A stretch of DNA of 64,000 nt, taken from assembly GCF_000224145.3 (NCBI RefSeq), contig NW_004190397.2:167033-231032 (forward strand), in the 5' to 3' direction. Under the pieces are notes generated by a model, which worked only from the letters and a program-made list of their open reading frames with translations, ran no database searches and was not told where the DNA came from. Of the stretch, positions 46,075-57,564 are shown piece by piece (position 1 is the first letter of the stretch; each line of letters starts with the position of its first letter). Both the position numbers and the translations under genes were made by a program. This stretch comes from Ciona intestinalis (Eukaryota; Chordata; Ascidiacea; Phlebobranchia; Cionidae).

Positions 46075-49000
46075 ACTACACGAATACGGCTAGGTCAAAA
46101 TCATCCCAATCCGAATTCTAACATTTCGGGTCGAAAAGTACAATCTATTTATTACAAGTTCCTGTTGGTCATCTTCTGATCAGTCACCACAGAGCAGATG
46201 GGCTAATATGTGTTTGCAGTTATGTGATCGTGATTATGAAATGCAGTCATGTTCCTTCGTATGTCGTGTATATATCATTGCAAAAGAAGCGATTTTGGCG
46301 ACGCATTATAATGGTGTTGCTGCCCAACAGTCGGGATTATTTAGCGTCGTAATATTGATGTACTGTTAACTTGAACTTTTGCTGAATGTGTCAAAACTGA
46401 AGTTTCTGCTGAAAATCATCAAATAAAATTAATCCTTCATATTTTGGTTTTAAAATTCACAGATAGACTACAAATATTTGAACCATTACAAAATGTACGC
46501 ATTTAAAAATCTACGTTTCTAATGCATTCACAAAGGGATGCTTTACGCTGAAATAACACTGTTAATTCCCAAAGGAAAAACGCTGTGAAAATACTGGTAA
46601 TTCGCACATTTAAGATAAACAAACATATTCTCCCTAAGGAGCAATATAAATGTTGCATTCTAAGATACGCAAAAGAGATAATAGTGACTGAAGTTTTCAA
46701 AAAATAAAATTTGTATCACGGTTAGAGGTGTGTTTTAACTTAACTGTCTGAAAAACTATAGTAAATAATACTTCAGGTACTTGAAGCAGAGATAATTCGT
46801 ATTTGTTGTTTAGTAGACAGGCATAAATGAAACAACTTAGAAAGAAACAAGTAAACAGAAATTACACAAAGCGTTTTATATGAAATTGGGTAAAAACGAC
46901 GCAGGGCCAATATTGTTACGTCATCTTGAAAGTACCACAAGTTGTGTCACGTGATGACCGCGAAGTAGTTGGATAATCAATGGACCGGTAAGAATCGAAC
47001 GGAATACACAGCGTCGTCTGATTGGACGGGTTCGCTCCGGGGAGACGACACGTTTAGCAATTAATTTCGCCATAAACATCGTTGTGACGTGATAAAGTGG
47101 CATTCCCGGTCATCAAACGGCGATTGTAAACTAGAAATACGTGCTCTAGCAATCGAAGCCAGACGCATTAAACTTCTCATACCGTTAATGTGTATTGTGA
47201 GGTGTGAAATGACTGCCCGGAATGTCATCGGCGTTGTGGCGTTCCTTAGTTACTATGACGTAAATCAAATTTCGTTAAAAAAACGTAAATAAGGTTGTAA
47301 AAGTGATGATACAGCAACGAAACGGACGCGAAATCGATTTGGAACTAATTTGCGAGATTTATTGCTTTGGACACCGACACTTCCCGAATCCGGATTATTA
47401 AATGCACACAAATGCATAGATTAATGGCATTTAATGACACTAGAGCACGAGAGGCGTGCATTTGAGATATTAATACTTCCATATTGCAGGATAATGCTTT
47501 CGAATTGCTAAAAGCTAGTGCTTATCTATACCCCTAAGCTCTATATGGGTTTTCCAAACATAAATAAAGTCAAGAGCATTTAAATAGCTAGCTCGTTCGC
47601 ATTAAATACAACAGACAATCATTAAATATATCACTTAACGTCTTAACCATAACCAGAGTGCCATATTAGTATTAGACAGCAATTGAATCTGAACAATAAG
47701 CCAATACGAAACATGTAGTACATTACTGATTTAAAACACTTTACGTAGGTACATATATATGTTTGGATTGTTTTAACTTATATGTGCGTCTTTATATAGT
47801 TGGCATTGTGTACAAAAAATGCAAGCAGATACACCATACTGAGACTGTACTGTGTTTGGTCCATAACTACACACTGCCTGCAAGTGTAAGAACACCTGGT
47901 ACTTGATATGTGTTGGTATTGTACAGTTCTACTCTGTACCTAGCATATTAGTAGGCTAAATCGGTGCAATGTAATATATTATAAGTCTATATCAAAGTCT
48001 GCATTAAACCTTTATATAACAGCGTTTTTTAAATTTTGAAAAAGGTGGCAAAAGCTGTATACTACATTAAACTGATATTTATGTGCGTTAAGGCTTGCTA
48101 AGGTATAGATAACTGTCTACCACATGTTATTGGTGCAAATCTACTCAAATAAAGATGTAATGTACAGTGTTTTTGATTGTATTAATGCTGTTTTGAGGCT
48201 AAAAGTGATTTTAGAATTCCTACTATTGTAATCAAACAATCAGCGTAGTTGCGTCACAATCGCTTTGAACAAAATGGCGTTTTGACGCTTGGTTGGTTTA
48301 GCTAGTTCTGAGGACAGAGAACAGGGCGCAGTTTTAATGGTGCCTGATATGTATGACAGACTAATATTTAACTACAAGTTGCTGATAGGTTATGTCAGGT
48401 CGCGTGTCCATATTCGTGTATAATCTGTCAGTATGTGTTAAATGGCCTGTTTAATAACAAATTTTGTATAAGCAAAGTTAAAGGCTTGTGTTTAATTAAA
48501 AAACAGGTACTATTGGCTAACATAGAACCATGCTATATCAGTGCAGTAAAACCACTATAAGTACACCTACCTACCGCACTAAAGCATTAAGGTAAAGCCT
48601 AATCTAGTTATTGATTTTTGTGACTTAATTTCCGTTGGCATTCATTTGAAAGCTAAACTGTATTATCACTATTTTTGTCCAAATTAAGATTTGAATTTAT
48701 AACACAGTGTAATGTACACAATTACAACTTAGATTATGGGTTAACGTTTCATTATATATCCTAAATACTTAAAAGGTTAAACAGCCACTGTATTACTATA
48801 TTTCGCATACAAAACGGTACAGTTGGCATGTTACAATAGCCTTAGGATATGATGCGAATTTTGTATCCAAATTTCAAACACAGTAATGATATTCTGGCTT
48901 TGTTACTAGCATTGCTTTACCACAAACCTTAGCTTCTAATTTTGTTGTTTAATTTTGAATGAAAGTGTTTGTCCTTAACAAACTTATATTGTTTGTTTTT

Positions 49001-50811
49001 TACGAGTCGCATCCGTTGTTTTGAAGCCAGCACAGAAGCAAAAACAAATCGTCTGGTCTAGCGCCAGTTTTGTGTATTGGACAAATAGGTTAGTTCAGAC
49101 AAGTGCGCATACTATTGACAACCCAATCATTTAGATAGCTGTGCATGTGTACATGTTGGTCTAGTGCGATTTGTTTAACTAGGGAAGTAGTTGTCAGATT
49201 AGTTAACGTGGCATAAGCTTGACAGAATAAACGTCGTTTTAGAAAACACCTAGAGGCTTAAAAAATGTGTTTCGGTTAAAATATGGTATATGTTGGTACA
49301 AATTTATTGAAGCTGTGTTTTCCTCATATTTTAAGTATCGGTGTTGTCCCGCTTAGAAATATGTATATACGAATAAATGCCTTAATATTTAAGCTCTTTA
49401 TAGGTCGTTGTCTTAGAAAGATTAGGTTGATTATCATTGTGCAGGGTGTAAGGGTATAATGAAGTTTACTCGTAGTTGATCTCTCACAAAATATCGCATC
49501 TATGTCGGCTACAAGTTCCTACAACAATAGTGTAACATGTTTTTTTTAATAAAATTCCAAAGGCTTACTTCAGTGCTGTTAGGTTGTGCCTAATGTAGCC
49601 ATTTTGGTCTACACAACAATATATAGACTAGTATTGTTGGATTGAAGTTACAAATGCTTGTCAAATAAGATCATTTGGTATTGTGATGTCGCCTTGTCCC
49701 GTACAGCAGAAGTGCCACTGTTGTTCTTCTGAAATTCCAAAGATTTCTACATTACTGTGGTGGTAACAGAGTCATTTTGTGTCTTGTTTTGTCATATTTT
49801 CAGCTTAAGCTCACACTGTGTTAAGCGTGCGACCAACTGCTGCGCTACATCCACCGTAGGCCTGTAATCCAATAAACGATCTTCCGGTAGATTGTCATAC
49901 ACCGCTGGATACCACCAGAGTGGTGCCTATTATGATATCATAATCACCAGATACCGCCAAGTCTTTATCTCACCATAATAAAAAGATTTTGTTACAGCTT
50001 TAAATCCAACGAAGGTGGACTCCAACGTTCTGAATAAAGATATAGGGTTTATATGTAAAGTTGATTGAGTTTTGTTGCGGATTTAATTATTAAGACATGA
50101 AGTTTCCGTTCACCTGCTCAAGACTACCCAAAAAGGTACTAGGTTTACTATATACTTGTAATTTTGTTATTTAACCCTAATATACATTGTGTAGCCAGCG
50201 TGGACTTGTACTATAAATTCCTATTACATGGTATGTGAATGTGACATGTGCGGTAAATAACGGATTTTAGCATTCCTAGCTTTGCGCCCAGCGGGGTACG
50301 TGTTATACCTCGTTATGTCAACCTGTAGGCGACCTTTTAATGGACCCGGTCTGTGGTCAAAAACCGAAACGAATGCGATTTTTTGCCGGCTTCATTCGGC
50401 TTGTTAAGACGTATGTTTCAGTTTTAGCATATGGAGGCCGTTATGCGACAAATTTCGACGTCTAGCTTTATTTTGCATCATTTTTTCGCCTCGGACTCGC
50501 GACCTTTTTCTTCAAAGAGAAACCCGAGTAATCCAATAATTCTATAATGGCCAATTTAATGTACGACGACTGCCATGTTAGATATTTCAAGCGTAATTAC
50601 ACGCTTGTGGATTCGCTTTTTGCTTTTATGTAGCGCACAAAAAGCAGACACCCCAAATCCTTAAGCTAAGCCCGTCATTATAGACTTGGCGCCGTCAGAT
50701 CAGGCCGCTACGACTGAAAATAAAAGATCAGATTTATAGAAATTAAGAGCCAGCATCAAAAAACCTCGGTATACGCGTAATAAATTTTGTTACACATCAA
50801 AGAAACTGTAA
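46075..50811. other. Gene-free region directly 3' of Pitx
   Basis: Starts with the probable 3' UTR. A GC-richer island at 46905-47110 holds 'gttacgtcatc', 'tgtcacgtgatg', 'ggggagacgacacg' and 'gttgtgacgtgat'. A YY1-like 'aaaatggcg' is at 48271. No MITE, SINE or exon is recognised; small frames at 46503, 46921 and 47089 lack family character. Confidence 0.6.
46422..46427 (+). terminator. Polyadenylation signal for Pitx
   Basis: AATAAA in 'atcaaataaaattaatcc', 350 nt past the Pitx stop. It is the first canonical signal downstream. Longer 3' UTRs ending further on cannot be excluded. Confidence 0.55.
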
Positions 50812-50861
50812 NNNNNNNNNNNNNNNNNNNNNNNNNNNNNNNNNNNNNNNNNNNNNNNNNN
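50812..50861. other. Assembly gap (50 N)
   Basis: 50-N placeholder inside the gene-free region; its true size is unknown. Confidence 0.99.
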
Positions 50862-53800
50862 ATCGTATATGCTGTGAAATGATTTATGCCACCAATTTCT
50901 CTTTGAACATCATACCATATTTATATTAACAAATAACCCATTACAAAAAAACTTCTTTGTAAATGGTTCTTTTTCAATTTGAATTTTAATTATCCAACAT
51001 TTAATAGATACCCCGAAAAATAGTAGGTGGTGTTTTTTATTTCAATATAAAGCAATTTTCGCATTGTAGTGCAGGCCTCATGTCATATTGTGGACAATTT
51101 TTAACCAGCTAATTTTAATAATATTTGGCAGTTTTGTTCATAGGTTTTTAAAATTGCTGGCAAAATTTAAAACCTTTATATTATCCCAAATATACGTTAT
51201 TGTATATGCAGCTGGGGAAAACAGTGTCCTGTAAAACATCCCCGCTTTATCTCTTTAATGTTTCCTTAAATTTCCTGTTTAAAACACTCTATGCCGGTCA
51301 GTGTCAAAACTTCGACGTTAAATTACCCGCGCGCCTGCACCACACACATCGTGCCTGGCTTTTAATATCAAGGAAGTGATTCTTTTATTAAACCTGACAA
51401 GGGATTAGGGCGACGACGGTTGAGTTAATGACCAGACCACATCTCATCCGGTTTAACCACTGGTGGTCAAGATTAAAGTTCCATTCATAACATGTTCCTG
51501 GAACTTTTGTGTATACAACCTTTCAGTTATTTTATTTTTTTTTCAAGTTATTTTCCATGCACTTTTTTCCAAGTCCACGTTTTTGTTCAAATTTTTATCC
51601 ATGTCACCTTTTCATAACTGTCTGGTATGATATCTAAGGAAGTTATATCTTTGAACACAAGCTTTTGCCACTGATAATAATACAGCTTGAGTAATATATA
51701 TTTTTGTTTTGTTATTGAAATGAATATTTTTTTGTTAATATTATTTGTATCTTGTTTTTGAAACAATGCCATGAAAAAATATGGTTTAGGTTTTGTTTTA
51801 TAAAAGCTAACAAATAGCTTCAATTAGTTGTATAAAAATAATTTAAATAGGTATATTCACAAATAAATTATTTCTTCTTTTTTTGGTCTAAAGTTAACAT
51901 TGGTATTAGTAAAATAGAAGTGCTTCTTTGATTTTTTGGTTATATTCGTGTTTGCCAACCAGCAAGCCTTGGCTTAATTTCTATATCCTATTCGCCAAAT
52001 AGTCAAATACCACAGCCTGCTCAAGAATGGGCGTTTGTATTGGAATGTTTGAAAGCCACTCGGCCGTATAACGTGCGACCACTGGTTCGAATCTGCGGGT
52101 ATACATAAGTCTCTCTCAACGACAGCTTACTCAAGCTTGCTGGACGCTCTAACTTAATTACGAACGTGTTAAGGCCTATGATAACGGGGATATGCGTCAT
52201 ACCTCATAGGAACTAACTATCAAACATTTTATATTACCCATAGTATACCACCGTGGTTGGAATACCACACACACTATAATTAAACCAGATTCAAACCTGT
52301 AAAGGCTGTAACCTCTAATGCCGCGGCCTTTACTACAATTTTTCTAATACAAAGTAAGCCGTTAGGAACACTGTTTTTTAATGTGCATAAGTATTAGGCC
52401 TTTTATTTAAAGCGCCTCAAAAGTTAATCAACAAATTGATACCAGTCTATATTAAAAGCTAAGATATTCGACTTCAAGTTTTGTATACCGACGTTTGGCA
52501 TACAATTGTTTCCATTATCGATTTTAAAGCAATAAAACACGGAACAAGTACTGGTTGAAACGTTTGTTTGGTGAAACAAGCACAAAGGGTGTATTATACT
52601 TTATTTGCCTACTATTTCAGTTTTAATGGCAATTCATTTATGCCTAAACGTTAAATGGTACCATATATGTTTATAGTTAGGTACTTAAAACTGTTAGTGT
52701 CAAATTTGTTGTTAAGATAGTTTTAAACTTTATTGGAAGATCTGCTTTATTTAAAACTTTTTGGGAGTATTTATTTGAATATGTAAATGTACTCTAAAAT
52801 GTGTCAAAGATGGTAAATAAAACAAATCTACGCTAATTAGCTAATATATACTATGTGATCCCCCCCCCCCTATTACTAAAATTATATACCCCTTATTTTA
52901 AAATATAAAACATACGAAAATATTTTTATGTGCTATGTATAGTGGTAGACTTTCCCATTGAGTAGTTTTGCGGGTTCGCCTTTTAAATAGACGAAGCTGT
53001 TATGTCATGTGCTATATCGTATCCTTAAGGATGCGAACTCTTGTTGTGCAATCCAATACTTCCTCAATGCACTACACAAACTTGTGTAGTGGTTTTCTTA
53101 GAGTCTTCACCTTTCATTTAGGAGTTAAGTCGTAAAGCACACGCATTCAACACGGTCCTTCTGTTTGCTCGTTTTCGTCCAGACCAGACAGCGTTGTATA
53201 TTCCGCCATTTTGTTTACACTTCGTGATTAAGAGCCACGCGCGCCGCTAACTGTTGTAATTATGTCGTCACTTCATATAACAATCGACGACAACAGTTCG
53301 GAAACACCGCATAATGGCCATGGTTGCGTCGGAATTGTAAATCGCAAGTTTTAATTGTTTTAAACAAATTAATTAATAGATAATTGTCAAAATACTCCAT
53401 TTCCAATCAAATCAATTAAACAAAATCGCCCAGCAGTTTATACTTTATATTTGTTGTGGCGTATTACCTTTTTTACTTTAACGTTTATATTCCACTTTTT
53501 AATTTGAATTTCTATCTTTATAATAATAATGAAACACTACATATATATTAAGATGTGTACCCACCAAGGCCATTACGCGGGTTAATGTAATATCTACACA
53601 TTTTTTGCCATATTAACATAACTATTTGGGGAAATATTGCATTTTATATGTGGTCGTTAGCGTGGTTTCATAGCTGTATTTATTTTTTAAACGTAGCAGC
53701 TATAATAGCAAAGAGCTTTTTAAAACTTCTGTGGCAATTCAAGCATAACGTGGTGTCAGCTAGTGCTTTGGCGGGCGCTACAAATTATTGTTACAGTATT

Positions 53801-53954
53801 AGTCTATAGTCAGTAGTCACGCAAGCACATATTGATATAGTCGTTAAATGTAACAATTTGATGTTAAGTAATAGTTTACGTTTCGAAATGTTTGTTGTTT
53901 GCTCTCTCTGCTACCACATAGCGAGGAGTATTTTATTATCTTTTAAAGACCTAA
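50862..53954. other. Gene-free AT-rich DNA with one GC-richer island
   Basis: Mostly unique AT-rich sequence with a C homopolymer at 52861-52870. The island at 53195-53340 contains 'attccgccattttgtttaca', 'gccacgcgcgccgc' and 'gtcgtcactt'. No exon, tRNA or MITE is recognised. Confidence 0.5.
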
Positions 53955-54271
53955 ACATGGATTTGCCAATGTCTTATAACTGTTTTAAAAAGATTATTTT
54001 ATTAATAATAAGTATACCGTTGCATGTATTTGTTGGAAATCGGTCTGTACGCTAATTGCTCGTTTAGTTTACCAGCAACACACGTTTTTTACATTACTGT
54101 GCCCCTGGCTTGAAACATGGATTTGCCAATGTCTTATAACTGTTTTAAAAAGATTATTTTATTAATAATAAGTATACCGTTGCATGTAATTGTTGGAAAT
54201 CGGTCTGTACGCTAATTGCTCGTTTAGTTTACCAGCAACACACGTTTTTCACATTACTGTGCCCCTGGTTT
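53955..54271. repeat. Recent tandem duplication, 160 bp period
   Basis: Starting at 'aacatggatttgccaatgtc', the 160 bp unit is repeated from 54115 with only a few differences ('tgcatgtatttg' versus 'tgcatgtaattg'; 'ttttttac' versus 'tttttcac'). This high identity implies a young duplication in otherwise unique DNA. Confidence 0.9.
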
Positions 54272-57234
54272 GTGTCCAAGCAATCTGCTCATGTCTCCAG
54301 TTAATCCCCTCTATCTAGTTTACATTGCTCCAGACCCTACTGTGTGTTGCGTCGCCTTGTGGGGGTGCTCCGAGCCTATATGCCAACTTATATTTCAACA
54401 ATAATTACAATTATGTATGGTATTATTATAGGTATGATTTTATATTTCATAACCATCTTCTTTTGGAATATTCTCTTTGTTTGTCAGTTAGAAATTTCAT
54501 CTATATGTTAACTGCTTAAGTCGGTATTACAGTTGCCCATTTTGAGTTTAACCCCACCTAACGCCAAAACGATTTTGTTTATAAATGTAGGGCCGGGTCA
54601 CGCTATAACCAAATATAATATAAAAAATATATAAAAAAAATATATAAAAAAAAAATAAAAAAAAAAAATAAAAAAAAATATATAAAAAAAAATTCCCCCA
54701 CAAAGTGACATACATCGAAACAGAAAAGCTGGCACTAGGTGTATAAAAACAGGACACCCATATTATTACGACTGTGGTTTTCCAGCTACGCGAGGTTAAA
54801 GCAGTTACATTCAACAAGCTTTACCTAATTTACTGCAGTTACAAATGTATATATTATAAGCATTAGAAATCGTATGTAATGTTAAGATGTTTACTACATA
54901 TAACACTTTATTAGCTAATGATTTTGATCTTCGCTGCTGTAATTAAAGAGGCAAATAAAACAGCCAAGTTTTTTTTATACTATGAAAAATAGGGAAGTTC
55001 ATTTAAATTATTAGTTGTATTTGTATTGTTTAAATGGCTGATTAATCTTCTAGTTATCCTGCCCTATCTTACTCCTTTATTAGTCTTTCTTATAAGCATA
55101 AACCACTTACCACTAATTGCTCTCAAACCCGCGAAACTAGGGTTTAAAATATTACTTATTTAGTCAGTTGTTGTCGTTAGATCTCATTGGATTAGAGCGG
55201 TTAGTAATTGGGCGCGTGTGTAGTGTTTTGTTTGCATACAAACCTTAAATTGAGTCAAACTGTCTTTGCTTCAATGGTTGTTCTTTTTATTGTGGTGTTT
55301 TGTGATATATAGATTGTATAAATAAACAAATACAGTATAAGCATATTGCAAACCTTTAAACACTTGCTGTGTGTATTTGTTTGGTACATCAGCAAAGTCA
55401 TTCATAATTCCAAACTATCAATGTATAAAATGAATTGTGTTGTGTATGTTTTACATGTTAATGTTTTAATTGAGTTTTATTTTATACTGACTGTCTGAAA
55501 CTCATTTATTTGATGGTCTGGTTTTCCTGTTACTTTAATAAAACATTGCCCCAAGGTAACCTTTTGGGGCATCATCGTCTCCACTGGAGTGGAAACTTAC
55601 TTGCTACTGTGTGAAAATACCTTTGTTCTGTTGAATCTTGTGTATATGATTTTCGGCTTTTATTGCTGCAAACATCGCATGTATGCATAAACAGATGAAC
55701 GTTTGTTATTTTTTTTTGAGAAACTATTGTTATTGTTCAACTGATACTGCTACTCTTTAGCGCACCCTTGCGGCGTTTACGTCATAGCGTCATGACGTCA
55801 CGGAGAAGTGGCTCTCGCTCGAGTAATCTGGGCATTAGTTTAACTGAATTTCATTGTTATTTTAAGTACTATTGAGTCGACGCATATTCGTTCTATACCC
55901 AGCGTCGTTTGTCAGGCACCATGTTGTTTTAATCCTCTGAATCAACTCGCTTTTGTTCCAAGGACAATTCCAACTGTGGGCTCAGATATATAAAAAAGTT
56001 TGCGAACTGCTTCTTTTACGGCTTGTATTTACGTACATATATCACCTTACCGCATCTTAATTTCCTTCCATAATTTGAAATGATTGTTGCTTCAATTTCT
56101 TTTAAGTTGGGTTTAATATAGCTATGCGTTTGATATACTTCTTTCAGAGTTAGACCTTGTTGTTTTGTTGCTTTTTCTCTTCTCTTCATTGTTTTAATTA
56201 TTTTGTTATTTGCGACCTTTAGCTTATTGGAAGTTATATCAAAACAGCTTTAAATTTTGAGTCTTTGGCTCGCTGTGTTTAAAGTGTAGAAGTCTAAAAA
56301 TGTAATGAACAAGTAGTTTTAATATATTTAACCCTTTAAAATGAAGGGTTTGGTCATAGCTGGAAAAAAATAAACTTATATTTTTAGCGTTCTTACATAT
56401 TGTGGTAAAATGTGTTTGAAAGCAATTCTAATAGAAAAATTAAAAATCCTTTTTGCTTTCTTCATATTTCGTTTTGGTGTTAAACTATTTTTCAATGTAC
56501 TTTAAAATTAGTTTTACTTTTGAACTATTAGAAATTTTTAAGTTGATCAAAGAGATAGCTATGTTTATATTTCATAACATAAATTAAATAATCTCTTCTT
56601 AGTTAATTCTTGCTTTATTACATTCTATAAATAATATAAAACAATCAAAATCCAATTTCAATAATTCCCCCTAAAGCCCATAAACCACCGCTTATGATGT
56701 CATAAACGGTATTCGGGAATAGCTGTCTTTGTTTTCGAGTCAGGCGAAGGTCACCGCACGCCACAGATTTGTTTTTCTTGAGTACAGGGCTTAAATCCGG
56801 GTTAGAAATTCAACAGCCGTGCGCCTGAGCTAAACGCTATATCGTAGCCTTGCAAATCGCTGTGCTTAACCAATGGCAAAATTAAACTGTTCTCCAACTC
56901 CCTGGGCGCCCTATTCTAATTTAGGGAATCCTTTTGCTTCAATTTGCGAGTTGGTTTAATTTCATCAAGGCATTGGTTTGACTCTTAAAGCTAAAGGTCA
57001 CTGTGGTATGATCTAGCTGGTACTTTTCTTAGACTTCTTCCAGTTGTAGATGTTCTTTTCAAGAATTTTGTTAAAATAATACATTTTAATTTATGATTAA
57101 GATTATAAATAAACTAAAAATAAAATAAAAATCCCTAAAAATCCATTCTTTTATTGTTTTCAATATATTTCGACTATTTTAAAATCTGTTTATGCAGTTC
57201 GTTTATTTTGTGTTCAAGATTACGACTATGAGTT
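54272..57234. other. Gene-free region with a CRE palindrome island
   Basis: Contains the A-rich tract, a fragment of the 'gaagagacaaataaa' repeat (54905-54962), and at 55765-55825 a compact GC-richer block with 'tttacgtcatagcgtcatga' and the palindrome TGACGTCA at 55793-55800, followed by 'ggctctcgctcgagtaatct'. A second block at 56690-56790 has 'cttatgatgtcataaacgg' and 'gaaggtcaccgcacgcc'. Confidence 0.5.
54600..54700. repeat. A-rich / (ATA)n low-complexity tract
   Basis: 'aaaaaatatataaaaaaaaa'-type sequence. The minus-strand Phe/Tyr-rich frame here is an artefact of composition. Confidence 0.95.
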
Positions 57235-57564
57235 GTGTCAACAAATTGTAAAAATGGTGTATGTATGCCATTAACAAATTGTAAAAATGTTGTATGTATG
57301 TATATTATTGTTCTCCTTTTTTTAAACGAAAAGCTAGATATTGTGAAGGACCACGTTTTGCCAAATCATTTATTTCAAAATATAACTAGTTTCGCTTTTA
57401 CCTTTTATCTGAACGGAAAGCTTGGTATTGTGAAGGCCAACGTTTTGCCAAATCGAATATTTCAAAATATAACAAGTTTCGATTTTAAAGAGTCCTATCT
57501 TTACACTGCGTTGGTTTTTAAATACTGTGGGTTACTTGAGAAAAAACGTATTCCTGATCCGTAA
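57235..57564 (+). repeat. Open frame built from two tandem duplications
   Basis: A 109-codon frame whose first part duplicates 'aacaaattgtaaaaatg' (x2, ~42 bp period). Its second part duplicates an 87 bp unit: KLDIVKDHVLPNHLFQNITS followed by KLGIVKANVLPNRIFQNITS. Both periods are multiples of three, so the frame survives. No domain is recognised and no splice context or homology is visible. It could be a chance frame kept open by in-phase duplication, or a small undescribed exon. I favour the former. Confidence 0.5.
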
